DNA of 64,000 nt. Origin: Arachnopeziza araneosa. Its lineage: Eukaryota; Ascomycota; Leotiomycetes; Helotiales; Arachnopezizaceae. Within the stretch, counting starts at the first letter, position 1. The number at the start of each line of letters is the position of its first letter. Made by a program: the position numbers and the translations under genes. Below, one piece after another: positions 19,966 through 32,149 of this stretch. The notes beneath the pieces were generated by a model. The model had not been told where the DNA came from, ran no database searches, and was given only the letters and a program-made list of their open reading frames with translations. The DNA lies in assembly GCA_003988855.1 (NCBI GenBank), contig QYAI01000003.1, positions 372,001 to 436,000 of the forward strand, written 5' to 3'.

Positions 19966-22900
19966 TTATGTAGGCATCATCCCTATCCCACCACTCATAC
20001 CACCACCCCCTTGATTCGCATACTTTCGAATCGACTCAGCGGCCCCTCCTCCTCTCCCACCTCTTTTACCACCTCGTTTTGAAATGCCCCTGTTGCTTTG
20101 AGCAGAAGCAGATCCGCTACTCTTTCTTGACCCAGTTCTTTTTGCGCCACGACCCTTGCCCTTGGTGTAGCGGTAACTGTTCCGACTTCTGGCTGGTTTT
20201 GAAGACCCACTAGCTGCTCGATTTGTAGCAGCCGCAGGAAATGGACGACTGGAAATACTAGACTTTACTGATGCCTTACTCCCAGTGTTAGGGAAATACC
20301 TGGAAAACTTGGTTTCCGAGGCTTGTTCTGCGACGTTATCAAGGTCATCATTGTCGTCACCGTCGTTGTCATCACGATCGCCGAAACTCCTATACTCTTC
20401 TTCTTCCTCCTCTTCTGTCTCTCGTTCGTCATCGGAAAGCAGGTCTATTACATTTCGATGGTTTTCATCCATATCCACGTCATCATGGCCCGACTGCTCA
20501 GACATCATATCATTGTATTGCTTGTAGAATTCCCCTATAAGTGGGAGGAAGTATTGCCCATATTTGTCGACTCTGTCAACGTCGATCTGAGGAATTTGTC
20601 GCATCAATTCGATATTTACAGTCCACAGGATGGCCATATCTTGAAAGTTGGCTTCTGTGAAGAACGATTTCCTGGTGCCATTCCGATTACGAATTTTCTC
20701 TTCGGTCTTTTTAGCTTCCGCGACAAATGCATGTACAACATCGCGATGGACATGAGGTAGGGGTTTCATTCGTTGATCAGTTGTGATAGGTGTTCCCAAT
20801 CCGGCCCGAGATGTTTCTTTGCCTCGTGACTTCGAATCTTGCATCAACTCGAAAGCTTCGTCCTCATCTTCGTCCTCATCCTCGTCAATTTCTTCATCAT
20901 CTGGTACAATGAAACTGTTTTGTGGACCGCTACAACCGTCTTCATCCTCCTCGACGGCTGCTCGATTGAGCTGCTTCCGTCGAGAAGCTGCGGCAATTGG
21001 AGAGGTGAGCACGGTCGATGTGGGCATTGAAGATTCCTTTATGGCATTTTTCTTCTTTGTAACTGCACGTGGGGAAGTTTTCTGGATCTGTAGATGGACT
21101 TTGCGTCTACCTGTCTTGAAGTCGCTGCAATTTGGGCCAAGCTAGATATGAAATTTAGTAATTCAAAAATCAAATATAGTAAGGATGCTAACCTCCAAGT
21201 ATTGTGTGGGGAAACCACTTCTGTTCACGACACTGTATTCTGCAAGAGCATTCTCCATGAGCAAGCGGTAAAAGAGTCTTTCCAAATCACCGCGATTGAT
21301 GCTTTTACCCAGTCCGAAGCCGGTAACGTTTGGGGGATCTAATTTCCCCAGGTTCTTTGTGTTAGCACCTCGTAGAATATCTACACAGTTCAGAAGTGTA
21401 GCCCTCTTATTCCGCACTTGCTTAACAATCTCCAGCGCTGCCTTAGAAAGCTTTGTAAAATCCTCCATCTCAAAGATCGCGTCAGAGCTGCAGTTATCAC
21501 ATGTGTGATTGCAGTCCTCTTTTGAAAACCTTTCTCCAAAATATGCAAGCACTTGGAGTCGGCGACAATCGGCTCTGTTCTCGCAATATCCAATCATATT
21601 CGACAACATCACTCGTTGTCTGTCTTTTTGCTCATCGCTAGCTTCGCTTTCATAAATGAATTTTTTCAGCATGGCAGTATCCGAGTAGCCATAATAGAGA
21701 TAGCAACCCGACTTCTTCCCATCCCGTCCTGCCCTGCCAGTCTCTTGATAGTACCCTTCTAAGCTTTTGGGCACCATGAAATGAACAACAAAGCGAACAT
21801 CTGGTTTATCAATTCCCATACCGAAGGCAATTGTCGCAACCACGACTTGTAACTTGCCGCTTTGCCAGTCTCGCTGGATTGTGTTCTTTTCCTCCGGTGC
21901 TAGCGAAGCATGGTAGTGATATGCTCTAATCCCATGCTGCTCTTGCAGGCTCGTGGCCAGATCTTCACAGCCCTTGCGGGATAAAGTATAAATTATACCA
22001 GTTTGATTTTTATACTTTGAGTTGATCATAGTCGCTATCTCTCCAATCATATCAGCTTGCTTTCGGCCCTTCTTCGGCCGTACTTCGTAGATTAAATTAG
22101 GCCTGTTAAAGCTTTGTGAGAAGATGGGGCATTTGCCCATGCCCAGGTTGTGCATAACATCGACTTTGACATTCTCGGTAGCAGTAGCGGTCAATGCCAT
22201 CAGAGGCACACCAGGAAAATCCTCCCTGGTTCTTCCAAGCGCTACATACTCAGGTCTAAAGTCGTGTCCCCATTGGCTAACACAGTGCGCTTCGTCAATC
22301 ACAATCCGGGCGAGCTTCTTCTTTTTGTGAAGACCAGACAAAAGATCCTTCATCTGGCCACTTTTGATGATCATTTCCGGAGTGATATAGAGAAGTTGTA
22401 TCCATTGCTCCGGATATGTTTCTTTAAGGCAGTTCCTAATGGTTGCTTTCTCTTCTGTATTGGTTTCGCCGTTCCAGGTGTAAGCTTGGATGTGTTTGTT
22501 TCGTAGGCTATCAACCTGGTCATTCATGAGACTGAGAAGTGGTGAAATAACAATCGTAACTCCTTTTGTCCTCCCAGATTGTACTATAGCTGGCAATTGA
22601 TAGCAGAGGGATTTCCCACCACCTGTCGGCATGAGAACAAAAGCATCGTCGCCACCGAGTGTGGCATTTATTGCTTCCAGTTGATTTTGACGAAAACCTT
22701 TGAGTTTAAAGCGATCTTTAAGGCACTTCTTGATATCATGGGACCATGGAAATTTTAATAGTTTGGAATGATCGGCGTCGACGTGAGAGTACATATCTTT
22801 CCGAGTAGTAGATCGGCCTCGCGATGCTGATGTGTTGCGCGAGGTTTCACTCAATACTTGTCGTGTAGGTTTTTGTTGAATGAAAGGTGGATGAGAAGTA

Positions 22901-25443
22901 CCTCTCTCAAATTCCTGAGCGAATTCAAGCATCTCATCATCATCACCACTATCTCCATAATCTTCCGGTACCTGCATATCTTCGTCGGCGTGCATCTGGT
23001 GATCTGTTTCCTGTGCCTCCTGAAGGAGGAGTTCTGCCATTGCTTCATCGCCGACTTCAGAACCAAATTCTTTTGCTCCTGGTGTCTGATTAAAATTTGG
23101 TTGGTTGATCTGGCTGCTTGATTTGTTCCAATTCTCATACGAGCCTCGGTGTAGCTCTGTGACAGGTATTGCGGTAGCTGCTCGTCGAGTCGGAGATGGA
23201 CTAAGTTGCTGACGAACAGAATATGCAGATTGTTCGAATCGAGGCGATCGATGTGGCAGATCATCTGAAATATGAGTACGAGAACTTGCCGTTGATCTCT
23301 GTGGGAGCGACGGGAACTGAGTTTGCATGATGACTTGGGCACTTCCTATGGTACTGGTATTAGAATTCCGTGGTGGAACCTCGTGAGCTTTTAAGGAGCT
23401 CATTGGCCTAGTGTCGGGAGACTCAGAGTCCGTTCCTGTACCAAATCCATCTTTGATCGCTCCAGATGTATGTAGAAGCTGGCCAATTTTATTCTCAATT
23501 TGGCGTAGCTCGATTGTTAATGCAGATTGCCGTTCCTCGGGCAGGCTCGTATCAGTGTTCAAGTCTAGCATCTGGCAGATTTGACGGGCAAGGTTTTTCT
23601 TCTCGGCCATCAAGTTGCCATGTTCCTCACGATACTTTTCCAGCTCTGAGTAAGCATTCTTCCTACTCAGAAGAATTTTACGCTCTTCCTTCAAATGAGC
23701 GGGACGTGGCTGCTCTTTATCTAAATATGCTAAGACGGCTTGCCCATTTTCCTTGATTGAGCTTTCTATACGGTTCGAATACAAAGTGATTGCTAGAGGT
23801 TGCTTAAGATAAAAGCTCACCAATCTTTTCTCCTCGGGACCAAAGGACACAGCAGGCATCTGCTGACTCGAGGACAGGTTTTGCGAATCTAACGGCACCG
23901 ATGCCTTGACTGGAGCATCAAGTTGCGATAGTGAATTCAAGGTCTCGGGTTTCGCTGGCAGATTTTGAGACGTTGGCCTTAATGGGCTACCCGTCCTGGG
24001 CCTAGAACTGTCTTTGACTTTGTGGGCGGTGGTTATGTCAAATGCTGCTATGTCATGCCATTTTGAACTTTTGGTCGAATCAATGACTGACAAGTTGGTC
24101 TTGACAGCCAAACGAGGCGAACAGTTGGCCCTTTTCTCAACGCTACATATTACCTCATCCTCGTCCTCGTCCGAATCTTGAATCACCTTGCGTAGCCGTT
24201 GTTTCTGACGTTTCTCTGGGCTGAGAGTGCTTCCCAGATTTGGAGAGGCAATTCGTCTTGAAGCTGGAGATGCAGCAACTTGAACGAACAATTGAGGGGT
24301 CGAATCCAAAATTTCAGACTGAGCAAGTCCATTGGCAGAAACTTTGGGCACTCTTCTCGAAGAATCGGTTTCTGCCACAGATGGAACTCTGCTAATGCTT
24401 GTTCGAGTGTGAGTCTCTACTCTACTGAACGTTTCCAAGATTTGCAGCTCTTCCTGGAAAGGATTTATTTCAGAGTTTTCCTCTATGCTAGGCCGCATCA
24501 TTCTAGGACCTGGTGTTGTGAACTCTTCTCTAAATGGCGGAGCACGTCGAGACACAACGTCGTCAATATCCACAAATCCGTCTATACTTCCCGTATGGGT
24601 CTTAATACTCTTTGCGGGACTTTGATCAGAGTTCTTTCGTTTCAATCGTACAGGAGTCATTTCACCACTCTTGCGTTTCTTCGAAGTCCTGGGTGGCAGA
24701 GGCTCGGCCCTCAAAGCTGCGTCTTCGCGCCATATTACCTTCGGTTCCCCAAAAATAATTTCTGTGCTGCTTGATCGAGAAGGCGGGCCATCAGAATAAT
24801 CTTCTCCTGTGAGATCAACAGATTCTATTTTTTCATGCTTATGCCGTCTTGTTGGGCGAGGGGTCTGCCTAGGGGTTTGCGGCGTCTGCAATGCTCTCTG
24901 AAGTCTCGGCACCGGTGTATCTCTTGGAGTTCTGGAAGTAGGCGTTGCTAAAGAATATCAGTCTGCGGTTCGTGAAAAAATTATCAATATGAACTAACCC
25001 GTGTTATCTCTTAGCAAGTTTGTATAATTCTGCATCAAACTGGTTGCCGAGCTGGTCGAGTTACCTGTGGAAGCAGGAGTCGGAGGCTGACGCTGGCTTA
25101 TCAGAGCCGGTCGAGACGACCTTGACGTTGCCTTGAGTTTTCCCATTGACTCGTCCTCCACAGGCCTTGCTATAACCTGAGGTTGGGGCCTTGGAGGAGG
25201 GGGAATTGTCCGCCTCGTGGAACTCTCTGCGACATTGGTAGTTTGGTCACTTCGGAACGCTTTAGTCGGACTTGGTGTAGCTATTCGAAATGGTCTAGCA
25301 GGGTCGTTGTCCTGATGTTGCCCCCCCAAAGCTCTTGAACTGCTAATCGAAATCTCCTCAGTAATTGTGTGCACCAAAGCCGGCGAATCCGCTTCAAATG
25401 ATAACAACCAAGAGATGTGAGTATCGAGATTATGCCGAGTCAT
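19966..25443 (-). CDS. SGS1: RecQ-family DNA helicase (Sgs1/BLM, MusN/QDE-3 type)
   Basis: Minus-strand exons are 25443-24999, 24947-21193 and 21141-19966, giving about 1791 aa. Both introns are short (51 bases each, GT-AG). The N-terminal 900 residues are mostly disordered and rich in Ser, Pro and charged residues, as in Sgs1/BLM. The helicase core has Walker A MPTGGGKSLCYQLPA (about residue 922), the DEAH box in VIDEAHCVSQWGHD (about 1034), FGMGIDKPDVRFVVH and YQETGRAGRDG. A RecQ-C-terminal zinc site follows (CENRADCRR, CNHTCDNCSS). A HRDC-like helical segment lies at about 1525-1610. The C-terminus is basic and Gly-rich (KRGGKRGGRGGG). The protein acts in the nucleus in homologous recombination, replication-fork repair and, in Neurospora (QDE-3), quelling. 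The unusually complete set of motifs makes the family call firm; the symbol is by homology. Confidence 0.94.
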
Positions 25444-27727
25444 GAGGATTTTAGATCGTGGTGGCTATCTAGTAGATCCATTGGCAGATTTTGCAGCTGA
25501 TTTGAAACCCGTGACAGATTGTTGTTGTCGTCGAATGGCACTCTGAATGTTGTTGGCGGGACTCGGCTTCGCGTCGCGTTGTGAGAGGAATTCAGGTTGG
25601 TTCACATGATCACGTGATAGCCCATTCTTTCAAGATGAAGTGGGCCGCTAGAACGACTCACGTTGTTCTGCTACTGGTATGTCAACAACAATATGTAGCA
25701 AAACCTCAAGGATAACTGCCAGAAGTACAGTGCGGAAAATGAATGTGTCTCTTTCAATCTCCTCATTGGAGTGTTGTCGGCAGTCGTGGGAGGATCAGAG
25801 TCTTGAACGTGCTCACGAATGAGTACACCACCTGGTGCTAGGGACCTGGATATTCCTTTCCCAACTGCTGCTCTCTGCACATTGTATGATGAGGCAGTTG
25901 ATATCATCATCAGTCAAGCCAACAAAGAGAGCAAGATTATCTGGATAGCTTGAGCCTCTCCTTGGAATCAGGAAGTGTACTTTTCCATCACAACACCCAA
26001 TATCAAAGGGAGTCGTTTCCATCAACACTCGGATGCGCACGAGGTTGCGAACAGTTCCGTTATTGCTATTCCATTGAGTGTGCTGCACGAAGATCAATCC
26101 GATTCAGCCATGCGAATGCTCTGATGCTCGTCGGCAGAGGCGGTACATGGCGAGCAATGCCGTCTTCGATATGGAGTTCTCGACTCTCTTCACCAATGTC
26201 ACTGAGGTGCCAACGGGAGCTAAAGCAGGAAAGGGGGAGATCAGCTTGCCTCCGCACTAACTCTAAATACAGGTTGGAGTGGTGCAAGTGGTTGGCTCAC
26301 AACACCAGAGATAAGGCTAGCATTTGGGGTTCTGTATTTCCGCGCGCTGTACGCCATGCCGCATCCAATTCTCGCATCAAAGCCAGGAGAAGAACTCCGA
26401 GGCCATGGAAAAGGCTGGCAGCGAGGCTAAGCAGAGTCGTGGATACTGAGGTCTGGACTCGCAGACGGCTCTTCTTCAAAGCTCAGCCCCGTGGGGGCTT
26501 GTCTCTTGTTTTCCTCAACTTCAGATGCAGCCAGCCATCTTCTAAACCAAATAATCCAACGGAAGCTGCTGCGGCAAACATGAGTGCCATCATCGGCCGC
26601 GGAGATCCAGGAGGGATGCAGAATTTATGGTACAGTAATCTGCAACTTTGCTCCTTATCTATCTGTGGGGCTGATAAGAAAGTTCGACTTGAGCCGTCTC
26701 CAACTTTGTCTCAACGACCAGCCACAGCCCTCACACGCTGTAGATGAACGCAACCCGAAACCCTGCCGTATGGAAACTCTTCGACACTGGTGCGCATCTC
26801 TCATAGTCGCTTCTGTTCTGCGCTGCCATTTTTATATCTTCATCTACGTCTGGCTGGCGGCACGAGGGACCAGTGCCGAACTTCATTAGGATCTCATAAT
26901 TCCCAACCACCGTCTACCCAGTCCCATTATCCTGCATACATCGCAGCTGACACTCCAGCCCGAGAAAATCTTTTCTCGTTGAGGAACCTTCCGTGATTTC
27001 TGAGTTTCTTCTTTTGGTTGATGCCGTAACACAAGTGCTATCTTTACCTTTTAAAATCCCCCTAGTAGGATTAATCACTTACTGAGTACTACCTCCAGGC
27101 CGCAAAAACCTCCTAGCTACTTAGGTAGATATTTCCCAGTCCGTGATCTGAATTCTGCCTTGCAGCTCACATGGGAAAGGTTATTCCAAATTCTGTGTAT
27201 ATTGAAGAAGGACTAAGCCCCTTCGACGTTCTCGAATGCTCTTTCACTCAGACATGCACCGGAGATCACGATTGAACGCCAGAATTTTGAACTGCTTGGC
27301 AGGGCCTTTCGCCTTCGCAGCATGAATGCCTAGGGTTTCTAGATATTCTTATCGACGAGTGGCTTCCTTGGAGCGCTCTCATAGGACCATTGATGGGACT
27401 GGCTTGGAACATACATTTTCTCTTCCCTTGGGTCTGGATCTGGGGCACGTCTACTAGGTTGACACAGACGATCTGAGCAGGGATCAACCCGCGGATTTGA
27501 TTGACAGGGTGAGCTTTCCGGAGATATCTGAACTGCGGGTTGACGTCGCTGATATCAGACTATAAGATAGATCTACACTCGTCTGCGTCTTTCATTCTCC
27601 CCCCTAGACAGACGCAAGGGAATCTCATCTCGATACGATTGAAAGTGTATGAAGAATTTGGGTTATATTAACCAAAAAAACCTCGTGCTTCACATCCTCA
27701 TCGGATTGCACCTTTACATCAACAGTC
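25444..27727. other. Gene-poor 2.3-kb region with possible decayed coding fragments
   Basis: No complete gene is found between the RecQ helicase and the nitrate transporter. A 10-base palindrome ATCACGTGAT lies at 25609-25618, about 170 bases upstream of the helicase start. The plus-strand frame 26275-26430 (52 codons after a CAG|G-like acceptor) reads like protein (for example WLTTPEIRLAFGVLYFRALY) but runs into a stop. Overlapping frames on both strands (25950-26747 plus; 25671-26287 minus) have no family match that I know. Upstream of the transporter are TGACGTCG (27541-27548) and a GATA-type AGATAG (27565-27570). Confidence 0.4.
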
Positions 27728-29353
27728 ATGGGTTTCAGTGTTGCAACTCTATGGAGTGCTCCAGAGATCAATCCGGTCAATGGGAAAGCTCGCTCCATTC
27801 CCGTACTCAACCCGATCAATAAGTACGGAAGAACATTCTTCTTCTCTTGGCTCGGCTTCAGTAAGTGATACGAAAAAAAAAACTTCCATGAAAAAAGTCT
27901 ACCCATCTAACAGTTCTGCTCAGTGATTGCATTCTACTCGTGGTATGCATTTCCGCCATTGCTTACCCTTACCATCAAAAAGGATCTCAAACTCAGCCAA
28001 ACCGAAGTTGCCAACTCAAACATTATTTCTCTCACCGCGACTCTGCTCGTACGTCTCGTTGCAGGGCCTTCCTGTGATCGATTTGGTCCTCGCCTAACCT
28101 TTGCTGGCGTCCTCCTTATTGGTTCCATCCCAACAGCTTTGGCAGGCACAATTCATAATGCGACAGGACTTTATATCATTCGTTTCTTCGTTGGCATTCT
28201 TGGTGGTTCTTTCGTGCCTTGCCAAGTTTGGAGCACGGGATTCTTCGACAAGAACGTTGTCGGAACTGCAAATTCTTTGACAGGTGGATGGGGTAATTCT
28301 GGTGGAGGTATCACTTACTTTCTGATGCCCGCCATCTTCGACTCCTTGGTCAGCAAGCAACATTTGAGTGCTCATGTAGCGTGGCGGGTGGCCTTCATTG
28401 TCCCATTCATCATCATAGTCTTCATGGCACTTTGCCTGCTCCTCTTGTGCCAAGACACCCCAACCGGCAAGTGGGCCGATCGTCACCTTGCTGTCCAGCA
28501 GAGACTCCAAGCCCATGGCGTCCATGCTACACCCGATCTCGTTACTGTCCCTGGTGCCATCACTGACCGCAAACCTTCTGAAGGTGTCTCAGATCCAGCT
28601 AGCGGCGACGAGAAACGCCTCCACGAAGAGGCCGACATTTCTCGCGCCAAGCACGGCTCCTTCGAACATGAAGCTAACATGAGCGAGAAAGCCATGCTGG
28701 ACACTGCCCGTGGCGAAGTGGTAGTCAAGCCCACCTTCAAGCAAGCCATGTCTGTAATCTTTACCCCTCAGACTGCTATGGTAGCCTTCTGCTACTTCTG
28801 TTCTTTCGGGGCCGAGCTCGCTATTAACTCCATTCTCGGCGCCTACTACCTCAAGAACTTTCCCAAACTCAAGCAAACCGGCAGTGGTCGTTGGGCCGCC
28901 ATGTTCGGTCTATTGAACGTCGTCTTCCGTCCTCTTGGTGGTATAGTATCCGATCTTATCTATAAGAAAACCGGCAGCGTTTGGGCTAAAAAGATATGGC
29001 TCCACTCTCTTGCGATTGTCTGCGGAGCCTTTTTGATCGCCATTGGTCTCAAGGACTCCCACAACAAATCTACGATGTTTGGTCTAGTAGCTGGCATGGC
29101 TTTGTTCTTAGAAGCAGGCAATGGTGCTAACTTCTCCCTTGTGCCCCACATTCATCCCTTCGCCAATGGTATCATCTCTGGTGTTACTGGTGCCACTGGC
29201 AACTTGGGTGGCATCGTATTCGCTATCATCTTCAGATACCAGGGTACAGATTATGCAAAGACCTTTTGGATCATTGGTGTTATCACTATTGGCATCAATC
29301 TTGCGGTAGCTTGGATCAACCCTATCCCCAAGGGACAGATCGGCGGGAGATAA
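27728..29353 (+). CDS. nrtA: High-affinity nitrate/nitrite transporter (NNP family, CrnA/NrtA type)
   Basis: The exons are 27728-27860 and 27924-29353 (63-base intron, GTAAGT donor, CTCAG acceptor), giving 520 aa. The join creates SWLGFMIAFYSWYAFPPLL at the first membrane segment. About twelve hydrophobic segments can be followed, with the large central cytoplasmic loop (about residues 215-300) typical of fungal NrtA. Nitrate-signature blocks are present in both halves: GWGNSGGGITYFLMP in the fifth segment, and GAELAINSILGAYY with GNGANFSLVPHIHPFANG further on. Conserved Arg residues in segments 2 and 8 (LLVRLVAGPSCDRFGPR; NVVFRPLGGIVSD) match nitrate-coordinating positions. The protein imports nitrate and proton across the plasma membrane. 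Upstream GATA elements suggest nitrogen control. No nitrate or nitrite reductase gene is in this window. Confidence 0.92.
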
Positions 29354-30118
29354 GGTCGGATCTGTATGGATTTTGCATTTGAATTTATGAGAACACCATA
29401 TGTTGCATTTTTGGGGGCTGAGAGCGAACACCGCTTCTCAGAGCGATGCTTGAGATACCATGATAAAATATTTTCTTCGGTCTAATGAAAAGTAATATAC
29501 CTTTTTGGCCTCAGAACTCAGCCATAACTGTAGACGTTGTACATACGCATCTGAATAAAATCTCTAGACTTTTTACTAGAAATACAGTTGGCGGAGAATA
29601 ACAATCCGTGCTAAGACTTCTTCAGGGACATACCCGAGAGCGTTTTGCGGAGAGTTCGAAGTCGTTGTCACTCATATGCAATCTACTCGAGCATTATTCA
29701 AGAGCAACTCATTGGTTTCGATTATTATTCACTTCGGCAAGTATTACGTGAGTGCCAGACTGCAGATGAAAAGTCCGGTGAGGGAATGTAATATTCGTTT
29801 GCGCTGTCTGGCACCCGCGTAATACCTACCCTAGGTATCTCCTCATATTCCCGAGCCAAAGGTCTAAAATTAAGGACAAAAAGGCGTTCGATCCATGAAC
29901 GATACAGTGGTGTCTTTTTGTGAGACTAGGAGATTGTTCATGAACGCCGCGAGGGTCAAGATGACATCCCCAAAACAAATGGAAAACAAGAGTAGAGAAC
30001 CATGCACCTCAGTATAAAACTGATCGCTCTATTGATAACACCAATTCCTCCCATCTAAAACGCCAACAAATTGCCCGTTTTTTACGCCTTAAGCACTGAG
30101 GTGAATCAATGCATGCCG
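29354..30118. other. Spacer between convergent nitrate transporter and alternative oxidase genes
   Basis: This 3' flank is shared by two convergent genes. Two similar sequences around 29751-29765 and 29810-29820 (GTGAGTGCCAGACTGCAG and CTGTCTGGCACCCGCG) form a partial inverted pair. No gene is supported. Confidence 0.45.
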
Positions 30119-31274
30119 TCAGATCACTTCGTCCCTCTCCCACCCGACAGGGCGAATATGCTCAATGCCTTTTCCTGGGTGAGGTTTGCTGGGATCCTTA
30201 TACTCACTCACGAATGGATTAGGATCTTCCTTCTGCTTTAAATTACCCAATGTATGATTGACCTCACGGTGCTTAGCCTCATCAGCACGAATGTATAGGA
30301 GTAGATCCCGCATAGTCCTACTTCCCTCCGGCATCTTCCAATAATTCACCGCAAGATCTGGAACTCGGAATTTCGGATCCGACCATTTTGGAAGCTTCCC
30401 TGCCTCGAGATCTTGGATGGCAAGAGTATAGGTTAGGACGGCTTCTTCCTCAAGGTAGCCTACGAAACGGTGGCATGTCCGTGGCGATACGAGGTAGCTG
30501 AGGAACATGCTATTGAAGAAAACACCTTGAGCACCAAGAATCATGACACGCATGAACCAACCTGGTTCGGCCATCTTCAGGAAAGTTAAGAGATGCATGC
30601 GCTCGTTATACGCTTCTTCCAAGAGGGTCTCAATCCAGCCATTATCGCGCTTCAATCGCCGCAATGAGTGTAGATGGCGGAGCATTCCTGCGACCATCCC
30701 GGGAACACCCGCCACAGACTCGAGGAAGATGAATCGAACAAGCCATTTGCGTTCACTCATGTTATAGGGCTTGGTCGTTGCAACGGCGTCGCTGTCGCCG
30801 GTTTTCTTTGGTTCTTCAACATCGTGTTTGTAGCCAGTTGCCAGATCGGTGAACCATCTCAAGGTACGAACCATTGTCAGTGCCACTCTATCCGAGAAGT
30901 CCTTGGGTTGCCGGTGTGCGAAGGAAATCTTGGATTTCATCTGCTCGGCGTCGAACCTGAAAGAACGATTAGGATCTGCCTGCTTCTGGACTGGTTCTTG
31001 CAGAGATCACTCACGGTGGATGCGGCCATGCTGGCTCGGTCTTGAAGATTTGATGGTGCTCAGGTTCAGGAAAGTAGTCTCGTAGACTTGTTCGGGAAGT
31101 AGAGGAGAATTGGCGCTTAGGTTGATGTGATTGAATTTGTAAACCAGTCAAATGAAGACCTGGTGTGCTTGAGGTGATTACATGTGACTGAGAAAAGCTT
31201 GCCACAGCTTTGGAGAGCTGGGCAGCCGTCTGCTTGGAAAGCGGCAGCCTCGTTGACGCTCTAGTCACATACAT
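30119..31274 (-). CDS. AOX1: Mitochondrial alternative oxidase
   Basis: Minus-strand exons are 31274-31015 and 30956-30119, giving 365 aa, with a 58-base intron (GTGAGT donor, TTTCAG acceptor). Residues 1-65 are rich in Ser, Thr, Arg and Gln and nearly free of acids, a mitochondrial targeting sequence ending near KRQFSSTSR. The di-iron four-helix core is complete: FLESVAGVPGMVAGMLRHL, LLEEAYNERMHL, YLEEEAVLTYT and ADEAKHREVNHTL supply the Glu and His ligands. It oxidises ubiquinol and reduces O2 to water in the inner mitochondrial membrane, bypassing complexes III and IV. The upstream region carries a CGG-N7-CGG element in the gene orientation. It is divergent from the GFA-like gene at 32150. 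Confidence 0.97.
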
Positions 31275-31689
31275 TGAGGTTCAGTCGGTGGCCAAGCCCA
31301 ATGTACAATGTAAGAAAAGATAATGTTGATCAACAAGTAAGAAGTTGGTCGAAGTAGCTGAAGTTTCTGTAGAGAAGAGAGAATGGAGACTGAGAAAGGG
31401 ATGCCTTAGAGAGAGGCTGACTCTTATAGCCTTGTCAAAGCAGGTGGGGGGTTCAATGCATGCGGCTTATGTGGTGGTCGGAAGGTAACCACAAAGTCTC
31501 AAGGTCAGTAAGAATAGCAAACCGCATGTGATGACTCTGTCTTGGGACTCGGTTTGTTCGACAATAGCATCAATAGTTCGGGGACTTCAGGCTTGAATTG
31601 GTCGTCCGCGGAGATTCCACTAGATCAGGCGCGATCAGGAAGTCTTAGGTAGGTTCAGCCTCGCTCACAGGGGCGGGTGCTGAGGCAAG

Positions 31690-31702
31690 CCGTGCATCTC
31701 CG
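31690..31702 (-). promoter_or_regulatory. CGG-N7-CGG element (AIM-like) upstream of alternative oxidase
   Basis: Plus-strand CCG triplets at 31690-31692 and 31700-31702 are separated by seven bases, giving CGG-AGATGCA-CGG on the alternative oxidase strand, about 420 bases upstream of its ATG. As I recall, the Neurospora aod-1 induction motif bound by zinc-cluster regulators AOD2/AOD5 has the same spacing. Binding is inferred. Confidence 0.45.
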
Positions 31703-31938
31703 GCCGTCGGAGACTACCGTAGCGAGCATTTTCTGCATGTCAACAGCATGCTCCTCCACTGTGCAGGATCACTTCGGAAATGAGCTTCTAAGCCGTTCCT
31801 CGTTATGTCATAGGTCAAGTGACTGACGTTTGGAAAATCCTTGTGAAGGTGACCATTGCTCCCTTTTCATAGCATTTTTATCGCATCTCACAGAGTTTCA
31901 CTCCAACAGCCTGTATTACTCAGCATTAGATATTTTGC

Positions 31939-31973
31939 ATCACTTTGATTTCTTCGTATCACTTTGATTTCTT
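31939..31973. repeat. 16-base direct repeat, two copies
   Basis: ATCACTTTGATTTCTT occurs at 31939-31954 and again at 31958-31973 (period 19), about 180-210 bases upstream of the GFA-like start codon. It may be a simple duplication or a doubled regulatory site. Confidence 0.75.
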
Positions 31974-32149
31974 TTTGCATAGCAAGGAACCTGTGCTTAT
32001 CTTTATCCGAGAGCGATGCACTTAGTCGTGTACATAAATGTCGGCATCGATTTACCTTATTGCCTCTCTTAAATTTTACACAGATCACTGAAGTTGATCT
32101 GACCGCACCCTTCTTTTACCAATCCTCCTACAACTAGCATACGATCACG

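Larger units (their letters stand above)
31275..32149. other. Divergent spacer upstream of alternative oxidase and GFA-like gene
   Basis: This is an 875-base intergenic region. Apart from the CGG-N7-CGG element and the 16-base direct repeat listed separately, it shows a GC-rich island at about 31600-31720 with the palindrome-like TCTCCGGCCGTCGGAGA (31697-31713). No gene is seen. Confidence 0.5.

Noticed and set aside
24280..24774. 164-codon plus-strand frame
   Set aside because: It lies antisense to the long RecQ exon and has no independent features; a shadow frame.
25950..26747. 265-codon plus-strand frame
   Set aside because: Composition is Arg/Ser/Cys-heavy with no domain, and it overlaps frames on both strands. 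It is discussed only as a possible relic region.
29751..29825. Possible terminal inverted repeat of a small transposon
   Set aside because: The inverted match (CTGCAGTCTGGCACTC-like) is partial, with no target-site duplication or internal coding region visible.
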